Shown one piece after another: positions 1 to 7,432 of a stretch of DNA of 20,032 bases. Origin of the DNA: an uncultured Propionivibrio sp. (GTDB lineage: Bacteria > Pseudomonadota > Gammaproteobacteria > Burkholderiales > Rhodocyclaceae); the NCBI GenBank assembly GCA_938040985.1, contig CALHZD010000137.1:1-20032 (forward strand), given 5' to 3'. Under the pieces are notes generated by a model. The model saw only the letters and a program-made list of their open reading frames with translations. It was not told the origin of the DNA and did no database searches. The position numbers and the translations under genes were made by a program. The stretch's first letter is position 1. The number at the start of each line of letters is the position of its first letter.

Positions 1-439
1 AGTCATTGGTGCTGATGACGTGATGCAGGACCGGCGACATGGCGTGAATCGTGGCAGCATCGATCTTCGCCCGATCGGCGTAGGCATCCACGTCAAAGCC
101 ATCCAGCGTGGACAATCCCGGGATCCGCCCCGCAAAGCCCGACACCAGCACGATGCCGCCCAGCCGCTTCGCGCCGGACTGACTGGCGAAATGCAGTGCG
201 CTGATGGTGCCCAGGCTGTGTGCCACCAGGACGGTGTGTTCATCCGGCTGCCCGATGGCCTCGCGCATCGTGGCCTGCCAGCGGTCGAAGTCCGGGTGGC
301 TGCTCTCGGGCATCCGCAGGCGGGTGACCTGGATCCCCCGTTCCCGCAACTGCGCTTCCAGCCAGGGGAACCAGTGCTCCTCGGGCGAAGCGTCGAAACC
401 GTGGATGATGAAGACTCGCCAGGGATTCCGTGGCGTCAT
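1..439 (-). CDS. Alpha/beta hydrolase of the RBBP9/YdeN family, 3' end missing
   Basis: This is a serine hydrolase of the small RBBP9/YdeN type; substrates of bacterial members are mostly unknown. The 146 visible codons start at ATG 437-439, preceded by a strong AGGAGG ribosome site 7 bases upstream. Near the N-terminus is IIHGFDASPEEHWFPWL (residues 11-27), the family's oxyanion-loop signature. VAHSLGT (72-78) follows, with Ser75 as the expected nucleophile. The Asp and His of the triad would lie in the part beyond the left edge of the window. Family members are about 180-200 residues, so roughly a quarter is missing through truncation by the window, not through mutation. The gene is divergent from the Kef-type gene, with a 214-bp gap. 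The start and family are clear; the physiological role is not. Confidence 0.85.
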   Translation of the reverse strand, partial: MTPRNPWRVFIIHGFDASPEEHWFPWLEAQLRERGIQVTRLRMPESSHPDFDRWQATMREAIGQPDEHTVLVAHSLGTISALHFASQSGAKRLGGIVLVSGFAGRIPGLSTLDGFDVDAYADRAKIDAATIHAMSPVLHHVISTND

Positions 440-653
440 GATGATTCCTCCTCGTTGACCAATCAGGATACCCCGGTCCCAAGGGACTCCCGAACCTCCG
501 GCCCCCCACTGGACAGGGCTTCCCCGGCCCACTGAAATCGGCGGGCCCGCTTCACTCCCCGTCGGCGGCGTTACCATAGCCCCTCCTCTTCCCTGCGCAA
601 GTCCCCCGGGACCACCGCATCCCCTCTCCCCCCCTCTCCTCGACTCCCTTTTC

Positions 654-2489
654 ATGGCAACAGAAGGTTCCTCGTTCGACCTCATCCAGGTCGTCTCCCT
701 GCTGGGCGCCGCCGTCGTGGCCGTGCCCCTCTTCAAGCGACTGGGCCTGGGCTCGGTGCTCGGCTATCTGGCCGCCGGCCTGGCCATCGGCCCCTACGGC
801 CTGGCCCTGATCACCGATTCGCACGCCATCATCCACATTGCCGAATTCGGGGTGGTGATGTTCCTGTTCGTCATCGGACTGGAGATGAAGCCCTCGCACC
901 TGTGGGGCCTGCGTCGGCAGATCTTCGGGCTGGGCAGCCTGCAGGTCGTCATCAGTGCCATCCTGCTCACCATCGTCGGCACCCTGTTCGGGGCGCCGTG
1001 GGAAGTGTCCTTCATCTGCGCCTCCGGCTTCGTGCTCACCTCCACCGCCATCGTCATGCAGGTGCTGGGCGAGCGGCAGGAACTGGCCTCGCCGCGTGGC
1101 CAGCGCATCGTTTCCATCCTGCTGTTCGAGGACCTGCTGATCGTCCCGCTGCTGGCCATCGTCGCGTTCCTCGCGCCTGCCACACCCGAGAGTGCCGCGC
1201 ATGCCACACCGCTGTGGCAGACCATCGGCACTGCCCTGCTCAGTCTGGCCGCCCTGGTGGCCGCGGGCCTCTGGGTGCTCAACCCCCTGTTCCGCGTGCT
1301 GGCCGCCAGCCGTGCCCGGGAGGTCATGACCGCTGCCGCGCTGCTGGTGGTGCTGGGTGCCGGCCTGCTGATGGAAATGGGGGGCCTCTCGATAGCCATG
1401 GGCGCCTTCGTGGCCGGCGTGCTGCTGTCCGAATCGAGCTTCCGGCACCAGCTGGAAGCCGACATCGAACCGTTCCGCGGGCTGCTGCTGGGTCTCTTCT
1501 TCCTGGGCGTCGGCATGGCGCTGGACCTGAAGGTGGTGGCCGAGAACTGGGGCATCATCGTCTCGGGCGTCATCGCGCTGATGGTGACCAAGGCCCTCTG
1601 CGTCTATGGGGTGGCCCGCTTTGCCGGCAGCAACCACACGGATGCCATGGACCGCGCACTGCTGATGGCCCAGGGAGGTGAGTTCGCCTTCGTGCTGTAC
1701 TCGGCAGCAGCCAGTGCCGGCGTGATCGATGCGCGGGTCAACGCCAACATGACGGCCATCGTGGTGCTGTCGATGGCCATCACCCCGCTCGTGCTGGTAC
1801 TCTACCAGCGCTTCGGTAACCCCGCCCCGGCCGGCGAGGCCCGCGAGGCCGACACCTTCGACGAACAGCATCCGATCCTGGTGGTGGGCATGGGGCGCTT
1901 TGGCCAGATCGTCAACAGCATGCTGCAGATGAGCAGCCACAGCACCACCGTCATCGACCTGGATCCGACCACCGTGGCCGGGCTCAACCGCTACGGCATC
2001 AAGACCCACTTCGGCGACGCTTCCCGCCCTGAACTGCTGCTGACGGCCGGCATCGAGAACGCCCGCCTGCTGGTGATCGCCATCGACAACCGGGAACAGG
2101 CACTGTCCATCGCCCACTTCGCCCGCGAGGTGAACCCCAACATCGACATCGTGGCCCGTGCCTACGATCGATTGCACACCTTCGACCTGTACCAGGCCGG
2201 TGCCGACGAGATCGTGCGCGAGACCTTCGACGCCGCCATCCGTGCCGGCAAGCGTGCCCTGGAAAGGCTGGGCATGAGCCGCGACGACGCCGAGAAGGTC
2301 GGCAAGATCTTCTACCGCCACGATCGCCACGGCATGATCGAGCAGGCCCGCGTCTACGACCCCACGCTGGGCCCCTTCAATAACAAGCAGATGGCCGAGC
2401 TGGTCGTGGCGCAGCGCGAAAGCACCCGCGAGGCCGTCCAGGCCACCCTGCGGGGCGAAGAAGAGGAATGGCCGCATGGCGACGACTGA
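654..2489 (+). CDS. KefB/KefC-type monovalent cation:proton antiporter (CPA2) with TrkA-N domain
   Basis: This inner-membrane antiporter of 611 residues is close in length to E. coli KefB (601) and KefC (620). Residues 8-385 form the hydrophobic Na+/H+-exchanger domain. It includes LFEDLLIVP (157-165, with the conserved transport Asp160), GLSIAMGAFVAGVLLSES (244-261) and GGEFAFV (341-347). A soluble TrkA-N/RCK domain follows, with the nucleotide-binding loop VGMGRFG (411-417) and VIDLDP (433-438). In the family this domain binds NAD(H) and glutathione adducts to gate K+ efflux. No KefF/KefG-type ancillary oxidoreductase is adjacent. The ATG at 654 gives the usual short N-terminus before the first helix, but it sits behind a C/T-rich leader without a visible Shine-Dalgarno sequence. 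A YafY-type regulator follows 12 bp downstream, suggesting co-transcription. Whether K+ or Na+ is carried cannot be read from the sequence. Confidence 0.92.
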   Translation: MATEGSSFDLIQVVSLLGAAVVAVPLFKRLGLGSVLGYLAAGLAIGPYGLALITDSHAIIHIAEFGVVMFLFVIGLEMKPSHLWGLRRQIFGLGSLQVVISAILLTIVGTLFGAPWEVSFICASGFVLTSTAIVMQVLGERQELASPRGQRIVSILLFEDLLIVPLLAIVAFLAPATPESAAHATPLWQTIGTALLSLAALVAAGLWVLNPLFRVLAASRAREVMTAAALLVVLGAGLLMEMGGLSIAMGAFVAGVLLSESSFRHQLEADIEPFRGLLLGLFFLGVGMALDLKVVAENWGIIVSGVIALMVTKALCVYGVARFAGSNHTDAMDRALLMAQGGEFAFVLYSAAASAGVIDARVNANMTAIVVLSMAITPLVLVLYQRFGNPAPAGEAREADTFDEQHPILVVGMGRFGQIVNSMLQMSSHSTTVIDLDPTTVAGLNRYGIKTHFGDASRPELLLTAGIENARLLVIAIDNREQALSIAHFAREVNPNIDIVARAYDRLHTFDLYQAGADEIVRETFDAAIRAGKRALERLGMSRDDAEKVGKIFYRHDRHGMIEQARVYDPTLGPFNNKQMAELVVAQRESTREAVQATLRGEEEEWPHGDD

Positions 2490-2501
2490 GCCGGTTGCCC
2501 C

Positions 2502-3195
2502 ATGACCCGCACCGAGCGCCTGCTGGAACTGATGCAGCGGCTGCGCCGCAGCCGGCAGCCGCTGCAGGCCCACACACTGGCCGAGCAGCTGGACATCAGC
2601 GTCCGCACGCTCTACCGCGACATCGAGACCCTGCGCCGCCAGGGCGCCGACATCGAGGGCGAGGCCGGCGTGGGCTACGTGCTGAGAAAGGGCGGCCCCA
2701 CCCTGCCGCCCCTCATGTTCCGCGAAAGCGAGATCGAGGCCCTGGTGCTGGGGCTGCGCTGGGTGGGCCACCACGCCGACCCAGCCCTGGCCGACGATGC
2801 CCGCTCGGCGCTCTCCAAGATCGGTGCCATCCTGCCACCCCGGCTGGCCCCCATCTTCGACGAGCAGGCGCTCTACCCCGCCTGCCGAAAACGACGAGAA
2901 CAGCGTGCTGCCCACCGTGCGCGCCGCCCTGCGCGAGAACCAGCGCCTGCGTCTGGACTACACCGACGCCGAAGGCCACACCAGCCAGCGCATCGTCTGG
3001 CCCCTGGCACTGGGCTATTTCGACGAGACCCCAGTGCTGGCCGCCTGGTGCGAGCTGCGCCAGGACTTCCGCCACTTTCGCACCGACCGCATGCAGCGGG
3101 CCCAGCCCGCCGGCCCCTGCCCGCTGCCCCGCCTGCGCATGCTGGCCGAATGGCAGCGCCACACCGGCGTCGATCTGAGCCGGTACGATCCGTGA
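2502..3195 (+). pseudogene. YafY-type HTH/WYL transcriptional regulator, interrupted by one frameshift
   Basis: Codons from 2502 encode an N-terminal helix-turn-helix (residues about 1-60, including TLAEQLDISVRTLYRDIETL) and the start of a WYL-type ligand-sensing domain, up to EQALYP. At the CCCC run 2876-2879 the homology moves to the next frame. There it continues with ENDENSVLPTVRAAL, then IVWPLALGYFDETPVLAAWCE and DFRHFRTDRM, and ends at TGA 3193-3195. Removing one C restores a continuous 230-residue protein of normal YafY length. Left as it is, the first frame reads on without homology to 3488. Both halves keep good coding quality and there is no second lesion, so a sequencing or assembly error in the C run is as likely as a recent mutation. 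It lies 12 bp behind the antiporter gene and may regulate it; that is inference. Confidence 0.85.
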
Positions 3196-3346
3196 TCGTG
3201 CAAGGGCATTCCCCGGACCGGATCCCGCCGCCGAACGACGCGCTCACGCCACCCGCAGATGCTTCACCAGTGCCTGAAAAAGTCGTGAGTCCGTCTGGCA
3301 GTCCGGTTGCCTGCGGCCTCCTGACGAAAACTGACAGCACCCCGGC

Positions 3347-3353
3347 GTATAGT
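3347..3353 (+). promoter_or_regulatory. Possible -10 element for the glutathione S-transferase gene
   Basis: GTATAGT lies 50 bases upstream of the GST start codon and is a good -10 match. The nearest TTGACA-like hexamer (CTGACA, 3331-3336) is only 11 bases away, too close for a normal spacer. The -35 side is therefore unconvincing and the call is tentative. Confidence 0.3.
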
Positions 3354-3402
3354 GGCTTCACGTCAGGGAAGCGCTTGGCCTTCCCCTCTCCAGGAGCCCA
3401 CG

Positions 3403-4068
3403 ATGAGCCACTTCACCCTCTACACCAACCCCCGTTCCCGCGGCCGCATGGTGCGCTGGATGCTGGAAGAATGCGAAGCCACCTATGAGGTGGTGCCGGT
3501 GCCCTATGGCGAGCCGATGAAGTCGGCCGCCTACCTCGCCGTGAACCCGATGGGCAAGGTGCCGGCGCTGAAGGTGGACGACACCGTGCTGACCGAGGCG
3601 CTGGGCATCTGCACCTGGCTGGCCGAGCAGTTCCCGGAAAAGAACCTGATCCCACCCGCAGGCCATGTGGAACGGGGCGAGTTCTACCGCTGGATGTGCT
3701 TTGCGCTGCATCTGGAATACGCCGCCATGGACCGCCGGTTCCAGCTCCTGGACAACGATCCGGAACGCCGCTTTTCCGTCGGCTATGGTGACTTCGACAC
3801 CGCCTTCAACACCCTGCGGCAACACCTGAAGACGCGCGAGTATCTGGTGGGTGACCACACCACGGTGCTGGACCTCTACTACGCGGGCCTGCTGATGCAG
3901 TTCATGCAGCCGCGGGGCACCGATACCGACAATCCGCGCAACCGTCCGGTACTGTCCATCGACGATCCGGTGCTGGGCCCCTACGCCAAGCGTCAGATGT
4001 CGCGCCCGGCATTTGCCCGCGCCGCGGCGCTGGACAATGAGCTGGCTGCCCGGATGGCGTCGGCCTGA
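3403..4068 (+). CDS. Glutathione S-transferase family protein
   Basis: This is a cytosolic GST-fold enzyme of 221 residues, the usual length, expected to conjugate glutathione or reduce substrates with it. The N-terminal thioredoxin-like domain (about 1-80) begins SHFTLYTNPRSRGRMVRWML. It contains the cis-proline loop GKVPALKVDD (Pro54) and LTEALGICTWLAE, where the glutathione-contacting Glu65 is followed by Ala instead of the common Ser. The helical C-terminal domain contains YLVGDHTTVLDLYYAGLLMQFM, the conserved N-capping region. The start at 3403 is preferred over upstream in-frame codons because AGGAG (3392-3396) is ideally placed. The gene stands alone, convergent with the MFS gene. The GST class and substrate cannot be assigned from the sequence. 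Confidence 0.9.
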   Translation: MSHFTLYTNPRSRGRMVRWMLEECEATYEVVPVPYGEPMKSAAYLAVNPMGKVPALKVDDTVLTEALGICTWLAEQFPEKNLIPPAGHVERGEFYRWMCFALHLEYAAMDRRFQLLDNDPERRFSVGYGDFDTAFNTLRQHLKTREYLVGDHTTVLDLYYAGLLMQFMQPRGTDTDNPRNRPVLSIDDPVLGPYAKRQMSRPAFARAAALDNELAARMASA

Positions 4069-4116
4069 TGAAATATCCGTGCCGCCCGCGGTCAGGGGCG
4101 GAAACATCATGGGTCA

Positions 4117-4172
4117 GGCCTTCCGGAAAAGGCCCAGACGGGTGCACAGGACGGGCTCAGCCCCGCCCGTCC
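4117..4172. terminator. Two hairpins between convergent GST and MFS genes
   Basis: GGCCTT (4117-4122) pairs with AAGGCC (4129-4134) around a 6-base loop. Just beyond, GGACGGG (4149-4155) pairs with CCCGTCC (4166-4172), overlapping the last codons of the MFS gene. Neither has a T tract, so termination by these hairpins is plausible from position only. Confidence 0.4.
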
Positions 4173-5479
4173 CTGCCCGGTTTCCCCGTGCGCCCCACCC
4201 AGACGGCCACCCCCAGCAGCAGCACGGCCGCCAGGGCATACGGCACGGTGGGCGAAATCTCATAGAGCAGCGCACCGGCCAGCGGCCCCAGCACATTGCC
4301 CAGCCCCTGCGCCGCCCCCACCGAACCGGCCGCCGCACCCTGCTCGTGCGGCTGCACCGCATTGGCCGCCATGGCCGTGAAGGCCGGAAACACGAAGCCC
4401 ATGCCCGCCGCTGCAACGAAGTAGGACAGCATGAGCGTCGGCACGCCGGTGGCCAGCAGCACTGACCCGAAGCCGATGCCGGCCGTGGTCATGCCGATGC
4501 AGATCATCCGGCCCGGTGGCAACATGACCCGCCGCACGACCATCTGCGTGATGATGAGCGCCACGCCCACGGTGGTCAGTGCCATGCCGGCCGCCTGCGC
4601 CCCTTCCCCCGGCGTCATGCCCAATCGGTCGATGGCAAAGAAGCCCACGACGATCTGACCCACGGCCACCGTGAACAGCGCCGTGAAGGCCGCCACCATC
4701 GGCCGGCGCAATCTCGGATCCAGCAGGCGCGGCGACTGTCCCGGGCGTGCACCGACCGGCGGCGTCGTTGGCAGGAACTTCCACAGCACCGCCAGTCCCA
4801 GTGCCGGCAGCAGCGCCGTCAGATAGAGCGGCGCCTCCAGCCCGAAGTGCGTGAGCTGTGCCGCCAGTGCGGGCCCCAGCACCAGACCCGCACCATTGGC
4901 CGCGCCCAGCGATGCCATCGCGGCCACACGCCGCTCGGGCGGCAGGTTGTCGGCGATCAGCGCCTGGCTGGCCGTGGGCGCCGCCGCATAGAAGCCACCG
5001 ATGGCGCCGCGCGTCAGCACCAGCCCGGCAAAGACCAGCCCGACACTCATCGGCACGCGCATGGCTGCCACCAGCCAGCCACTCATGGCGCAGTAGCTCA
5101 CGAAGAAACCGGCAAAGCCGGTGAGCATCACGGCCCGGCGGCCCAGGCGGTCACTGGCCCGGCCCCAGATCGGGGCCATCAGCATCCACAGCACACCACT
5201 CACCGTCACCGCCATCCCGGCCTGCCACGGTGCCAGCCCCAGTTGACGCGACAGCGAGCCGACGATGGAGACAAAGGCCATCATCGCCATGGTGCCGCAC
5301 ATGTAGGCGAACAGGATCGGGCGCAGCGTGAAGGCTCGGCCAGCCGGCCCTGCCGGAGGCACCCCCGAATCGGGTGCTGGCGACGGGGTACGCTCGGAAA
5401 CGGAAGATGGCGCGGCTTCTGGCATGACGAGGGGCTGGCTCGAAAGGGACGGCAGGACACTGCCCGGCCGACGGCACAT
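4157..5479 (-). CDS. Major facilitator superfamily transporter, multidrug-efflux type
   Basis: This inner-membrane secondary transporter of up to 440 residues has hydrophobic segments consistent with 12 helices. The loop between helices 2 and 3 carries the MFS motif A, PIWGRASDRLGRRAVML. Helix 5 is the proline- and glycine-rich antiporter-type stretch SLGAANGAGLVLGPALAA, echoed in the second half by SVGAAQGLGNVLGPLAGALL. This favours drug/H+ antiport, but the substrate is unknown. The start is uncertain: ATG at 5479 and ATG at 5425 are both in frame. Neither has a good ribosome site, and the residues between them and the first helix are a Pro/Ala/Ser-rich tail. The gene is on its own, divergent from the nhaC-type gene across a 362-bp region. 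Confidence 0.9.
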   Translation of the reverse strand: MCRRPGSVLPSLSSQPLVMPEAAPSSVSERTPSPAPDSGVPPAGPAGRAFTLRPILFAYMCGTMAMMAFVSIVGSLSRQLGLAPWQAGMAVTVSGVLWMLMAPIWGRASDRLGRRAVMLTGFAGFFVSYCAMSGWLVAAMRVPMSVGLVFAGLVLTRGAIGGFYAAAPTASQALIADNLPPERRVAAMASLGAANGAGLVLGPALAAQLTHFGLEAPLYLTALLPALGLAVLWKFLPTTPPVGARPGQSPRLLDPRLRRPMVAAFTALFTVAVGQIVVGFFAIDRLGMTPGEGAQAAGMALTTVGVALIITQMVVRRVMLPPGRMICIGMTTAGIGFGSVLLATGVPTLMLSYFVAAAGMGFVFPAFTAMAANAVQPHEQGAAAGSVGAAQGLGNVLGPLAGALLYEISPTVPYALAAVLLLGVAVWVGRTGKPGRDGRG

Positions 5480-5553
5480 CGTCCGCAGCCATGGCAGGCG
5501 CTTCGCGCATTATGAGCCCGCCCCTGAAAGCGGCCCGGCAAATCCACATCGGC

Positions 5554-5593
5554 AATGGAAGCAACGCCCGAAGAATGGAAGCAAAACCCGAAG
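5554..5593 (+). repeat. 20-bp tandem direct repeat, two copies
   Basis: The two copies (5554-5573 and 5574-5593) abut exactly and agree at 18 of 20 positions. Each reads AATGGAAGCA, then three variable bases (ACG or AAA), then CCCGAAG. The repeat lies in the gene-free 5480-5841 stretch between the divergent MFS and NhaC genes. Two head-to-tail sites on the same face about two helical turns apart would suit a regulator-binding array; that function is inference. Confidence 0.6.
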
Positions 5594-5633
5594 ACTTCCG
5601 TTCCGTCCATGGTTTAGGGATCGGGCGAAGGTA

Positions 5634-5671
5634 CTGCGCGTCTGGCGCAGCCCTGTCTGCCCGATCGGGCA
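5634..5671. repeat. Inverted repeat followed by a perfect 14-bp palindrome
   Basis: CTGCGC (5634-5639) and GCGCAG (5645-5650) form a 6-bp stem with a 5-base loop. Eight bases later TGCCCGATCGGGCA (5658-5671) is a perfect palindrome. They lie 170-210 bases upstream of the NhaC start and could be operators or RNA hairpins. The sequence does not decide between these. Confidence 0.5.
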
Positions 5672-5739
5672 TGGGTGCCGCGACGGGTACGACCGGATGG
5701 TCTCCACTCAGGGCTTCCCCTAAGACAGCCGGGTGTCGC

Positions 5740-5769
5740 TTGCACAATTCATGCCAGCCCACGGACAAT
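5740..5769 (+). promoter_or_regulatory. Candidate promoter for the NhaC gene
   Basis: TTGCAC (5740-5745) and GACAAT (5764-5769) are separated by 18 bp, a modest sigma-70 match. A second -10-like CATAAT lies at 5777-5782. Downstream, CCCGG (5803-5807) and CCGGG (5813-5817) form a short hairpin in the leader, before the AAGGAG ribosome site. Confidence 0.35.
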
Positions 5770-5841
5770 GGAGCCACATAATCATTCACATGACATGGAG
5801 ATCCCGGTTCTGCCGGGCCTTCATGCAAGGAGACCCCCATC

Positions 5842-7308
5842 ATGCTGCAAAGCTTCAGGAACCGGAGCGACTATCCGTTCTGGTTCGAGGTCGCACCACT
5901 TCTGCTGACCACGGCCATCCTGATGGTGCAGTTCTTCATCTTCAAGGACTACACGCCGCACGTCCCGCTGATCATCGGCATCTGCATCACCGGGCTCTTC
6001 ATGTCGCTCAAGGGCAGGAAGTGGATCGACATGGAGCACAACATGTACCGGGTCATGAAGGTGGCGCTGCCCACGATGGTCATCATCATGTGCGTGGGCA
6101 TGGTCATCGCCAGCTGGATTGCCGCCGGCACGGTGCCCACCATCCTGGACTTCGGTCTGGGCATGCTCAGTCCACGCATTTTCCTGCCCGCCACCTGCAT
6201 CCTGGCCACGGTGGTTTCGCTGGCCACCGGCACCTCGTGGGGTACCGTGGGTACCGTCGGCCTGGCCATCATGGGCATTGCCCAGGCGCTGGGCGTGCCG
6301 GAATACTGGGCAGCCGGCGCCGTGGTCTCGGGCGCCTTCTTCGGTGACAAGATGTCGCCGCTCTCGGACACCACCAACCTCACCCCGGCCGTGGCCGGCA
6401 CCGACCTCTGGAGCCACATCCGGTCGATGCTCACCAACACCATTCCCGCCTATGCGCTCACGATCATCATCTACACCTGGGTGGGCATGGACTACGGCAC
6501 TGGTGAAGGCATGGGCAGTCTGGAAATGCGCGAGACCATCCAGAACACGGTCCAGAGCAACTTCCAGCTGGGCTGGGTCACGCTCATCCCGCCGGTCGTG
6601 GTCATTTACATGGGCTTTCGCAAATACTCGGTGATGGGCACGCTGTGCACCGGCATCTTCATCGGTGCGCTCATCGCAGTGTTCTACCAGGGCGTGAGCC
6701 TCGACAAGATCTCCGGCATCCTGATGAACGGCTACACCGCCACCACCGGTCAGGAATACGTCGACAAGCTGCTCACCAAGGGGGGCATCCTCAACATGGG
6801 CTGGGTCATCACCATGATGTTCCTGTCACTCGCCTTCGTGGGCGTGCTGGAAGCCTATGGCACCTTCCACGCCATCCTGCTCAAGATCAACAAGGTCATC
6901 GCCTCGCGCTTCTCGCTGGTGCTCACCTCGGCCGGCTCGGTGCTGACCGTGGGCATGGTGGCCGGTGAGGTCTACACCTCGCTGGTGCTGCCCGGCCGCC
7001 TCATGAAATCCAAGTACGCCGAGATGGGCTATGACCGCTCCATCCTGTCGCGCACCATCGAGGACTGGGGCACGCTGGTCTCGCCGCTCATCCCCTGGAA
7101 CAACGGGGGCGCCTTCGTCACCAGCACGCTGGGCATCAGCACCTTCCTCTACGCGCCGTTTGCCCTGTTCTGCTGGCTCTCGCCGCTCATCGGGCTGATC
7201 TATGCCGCCCTGGGCTGGTTCACGCCCCTCGATCCGAAAGGTCCGCAGAAGATCGAGGAAGAGGAGATGGAAGACATCGCCGACGAGGTGGAAGACTACA
7301 TGGTCTGA
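5842..7308 (+). CDS. nhaC: NhaC family Na+/H+ antiporter
   Basis: This is an integral membrane Na+/H+ exchanger of 488 residues, typical for NhaC (about 460-500). Diagnostic stretches are GTSWGTVGTVGLAIMGIAQA (130-149) and SGAFFGDKMSPLSDTTNL (163-180), the NhaC signature. Further on are VGVLEAYGTF, and GEVYTSLVLPGRLMK with EDWGTLVSPLIPWNNGG, which form the second half of the translocation core. The protein ends in an acidic cytoplasmic tail (about 464-488, EEEEMEDIADEVEDYMV). The start is supported by AAGGAG at 5827-5832. The gene is monocistronic, with a strong hairpin terminator beyond it. It would exchange Na+ for H+ and could work against the gradient made by the Nqr pump encoded 3.3 kb downstream. 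That link is physiological inference. Confidence 0.92.
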   Translation: MLQSFRNRSDYPFWFEVAPLLLTTAILMVQFFIFKDYTPHVPLIIGICITGLFMSLKGRKWIDMEHNMYRVMKVALPTMVIIMCVGMVIASWIAAGTVPTILDFGLGMLSPRIFLPATCILATVVSLATGTSWGTVGTVGLAIMGIAQALGVPEYWAAGAVVSGAFFGDKMSPLSDTTNLTPAVAGTDLWSHIRSMLTNTIPAYALTIIIYTWVGMDYGTGEGMGSLEMRETIQNTVQSNFQLGWVTLIPPVVVIYMGFRKYSVMGTLCTGIFIGALIAVFYQGVSLDKISGILMNGYTATTGQEYVDKLLTKGGILNMGWVITMMFLSLAFVGVLEAYGTFHAILLKINKVIASRFSLVLTSAGSVLTVGMVAGEVYTSLVLPGRLMKSKYAEMGYDRSILSRTIEDWGTLVSPLIPWNNGGAFVTSTLGISTFLYAPFALFCWLSPLIGLIYAALGWFTPLDPKGPQKIEEEEMEDIADEVEDYMV

Positions 7309-7315
7309 ACGAACA

Positions 7316-7347
7316 ATGCCGGGCCCGTCTTGCGACAGGTCCGGCAT
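7316..7347. terminator. Hairpin just downstream of the NhaC gene
   Basis: ATGCCGGGCC (7316-7325) pairs with GGTCCGGCAT (7338-7347), ten pairs including one G-U. GTC/GAC adds three more pairs beyond one mismatch, closing on a 4-base loop. It begins 8 bases after the stop codon. There is no T tract, so it may act as an mRNA 3' stabiliser or a weak terminator. Confidence 0.55.
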
Positions 7348-7385
7348 CGATCAGGATTCATGCAGGCGGGATCTCCCGCCCCACG

Positions 7386-7411
7386 GTACGCCCCGCTTCA
7401 TCGGGGCGTAC
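7386..7411. terminator. Bidirectional terminator between convergent NhaC and oxidase genes
   Basis: GTACGCCCCG (7386-7395) and CGGGGCGTAC (7402-7411) form a perfect 10-bp GC-rich stem with a 6-base loop. It sits between the two stop codons, 22 bases from the end of the minus-strand oxidase gene. T runs are very short on both sides. Position and strength make a shared terminator likely. Confidence 0.7.
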
Positions 7412-7432
7412 TTGCATCCACCTGCCCGTCCC

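Noticed and set aside
2870..2890. Programmed ribosomal frameshift in the WYL regulator
   Set aside because: CCCC is short and there is no known slippery heptamer or clear downstream pseudoknot. An extra base by error or mutation explains it more simply.
552..2915. Long minus-strand open frame (787 codons) opposite the antiporter gene
   Set aside because: Its product is Gln/His/Gly/Asp-rich low-complexity sequence without domains, while the plus strand encodes a full Kef-type protein. It also runs across the antiporter stop and into the regulator gene.
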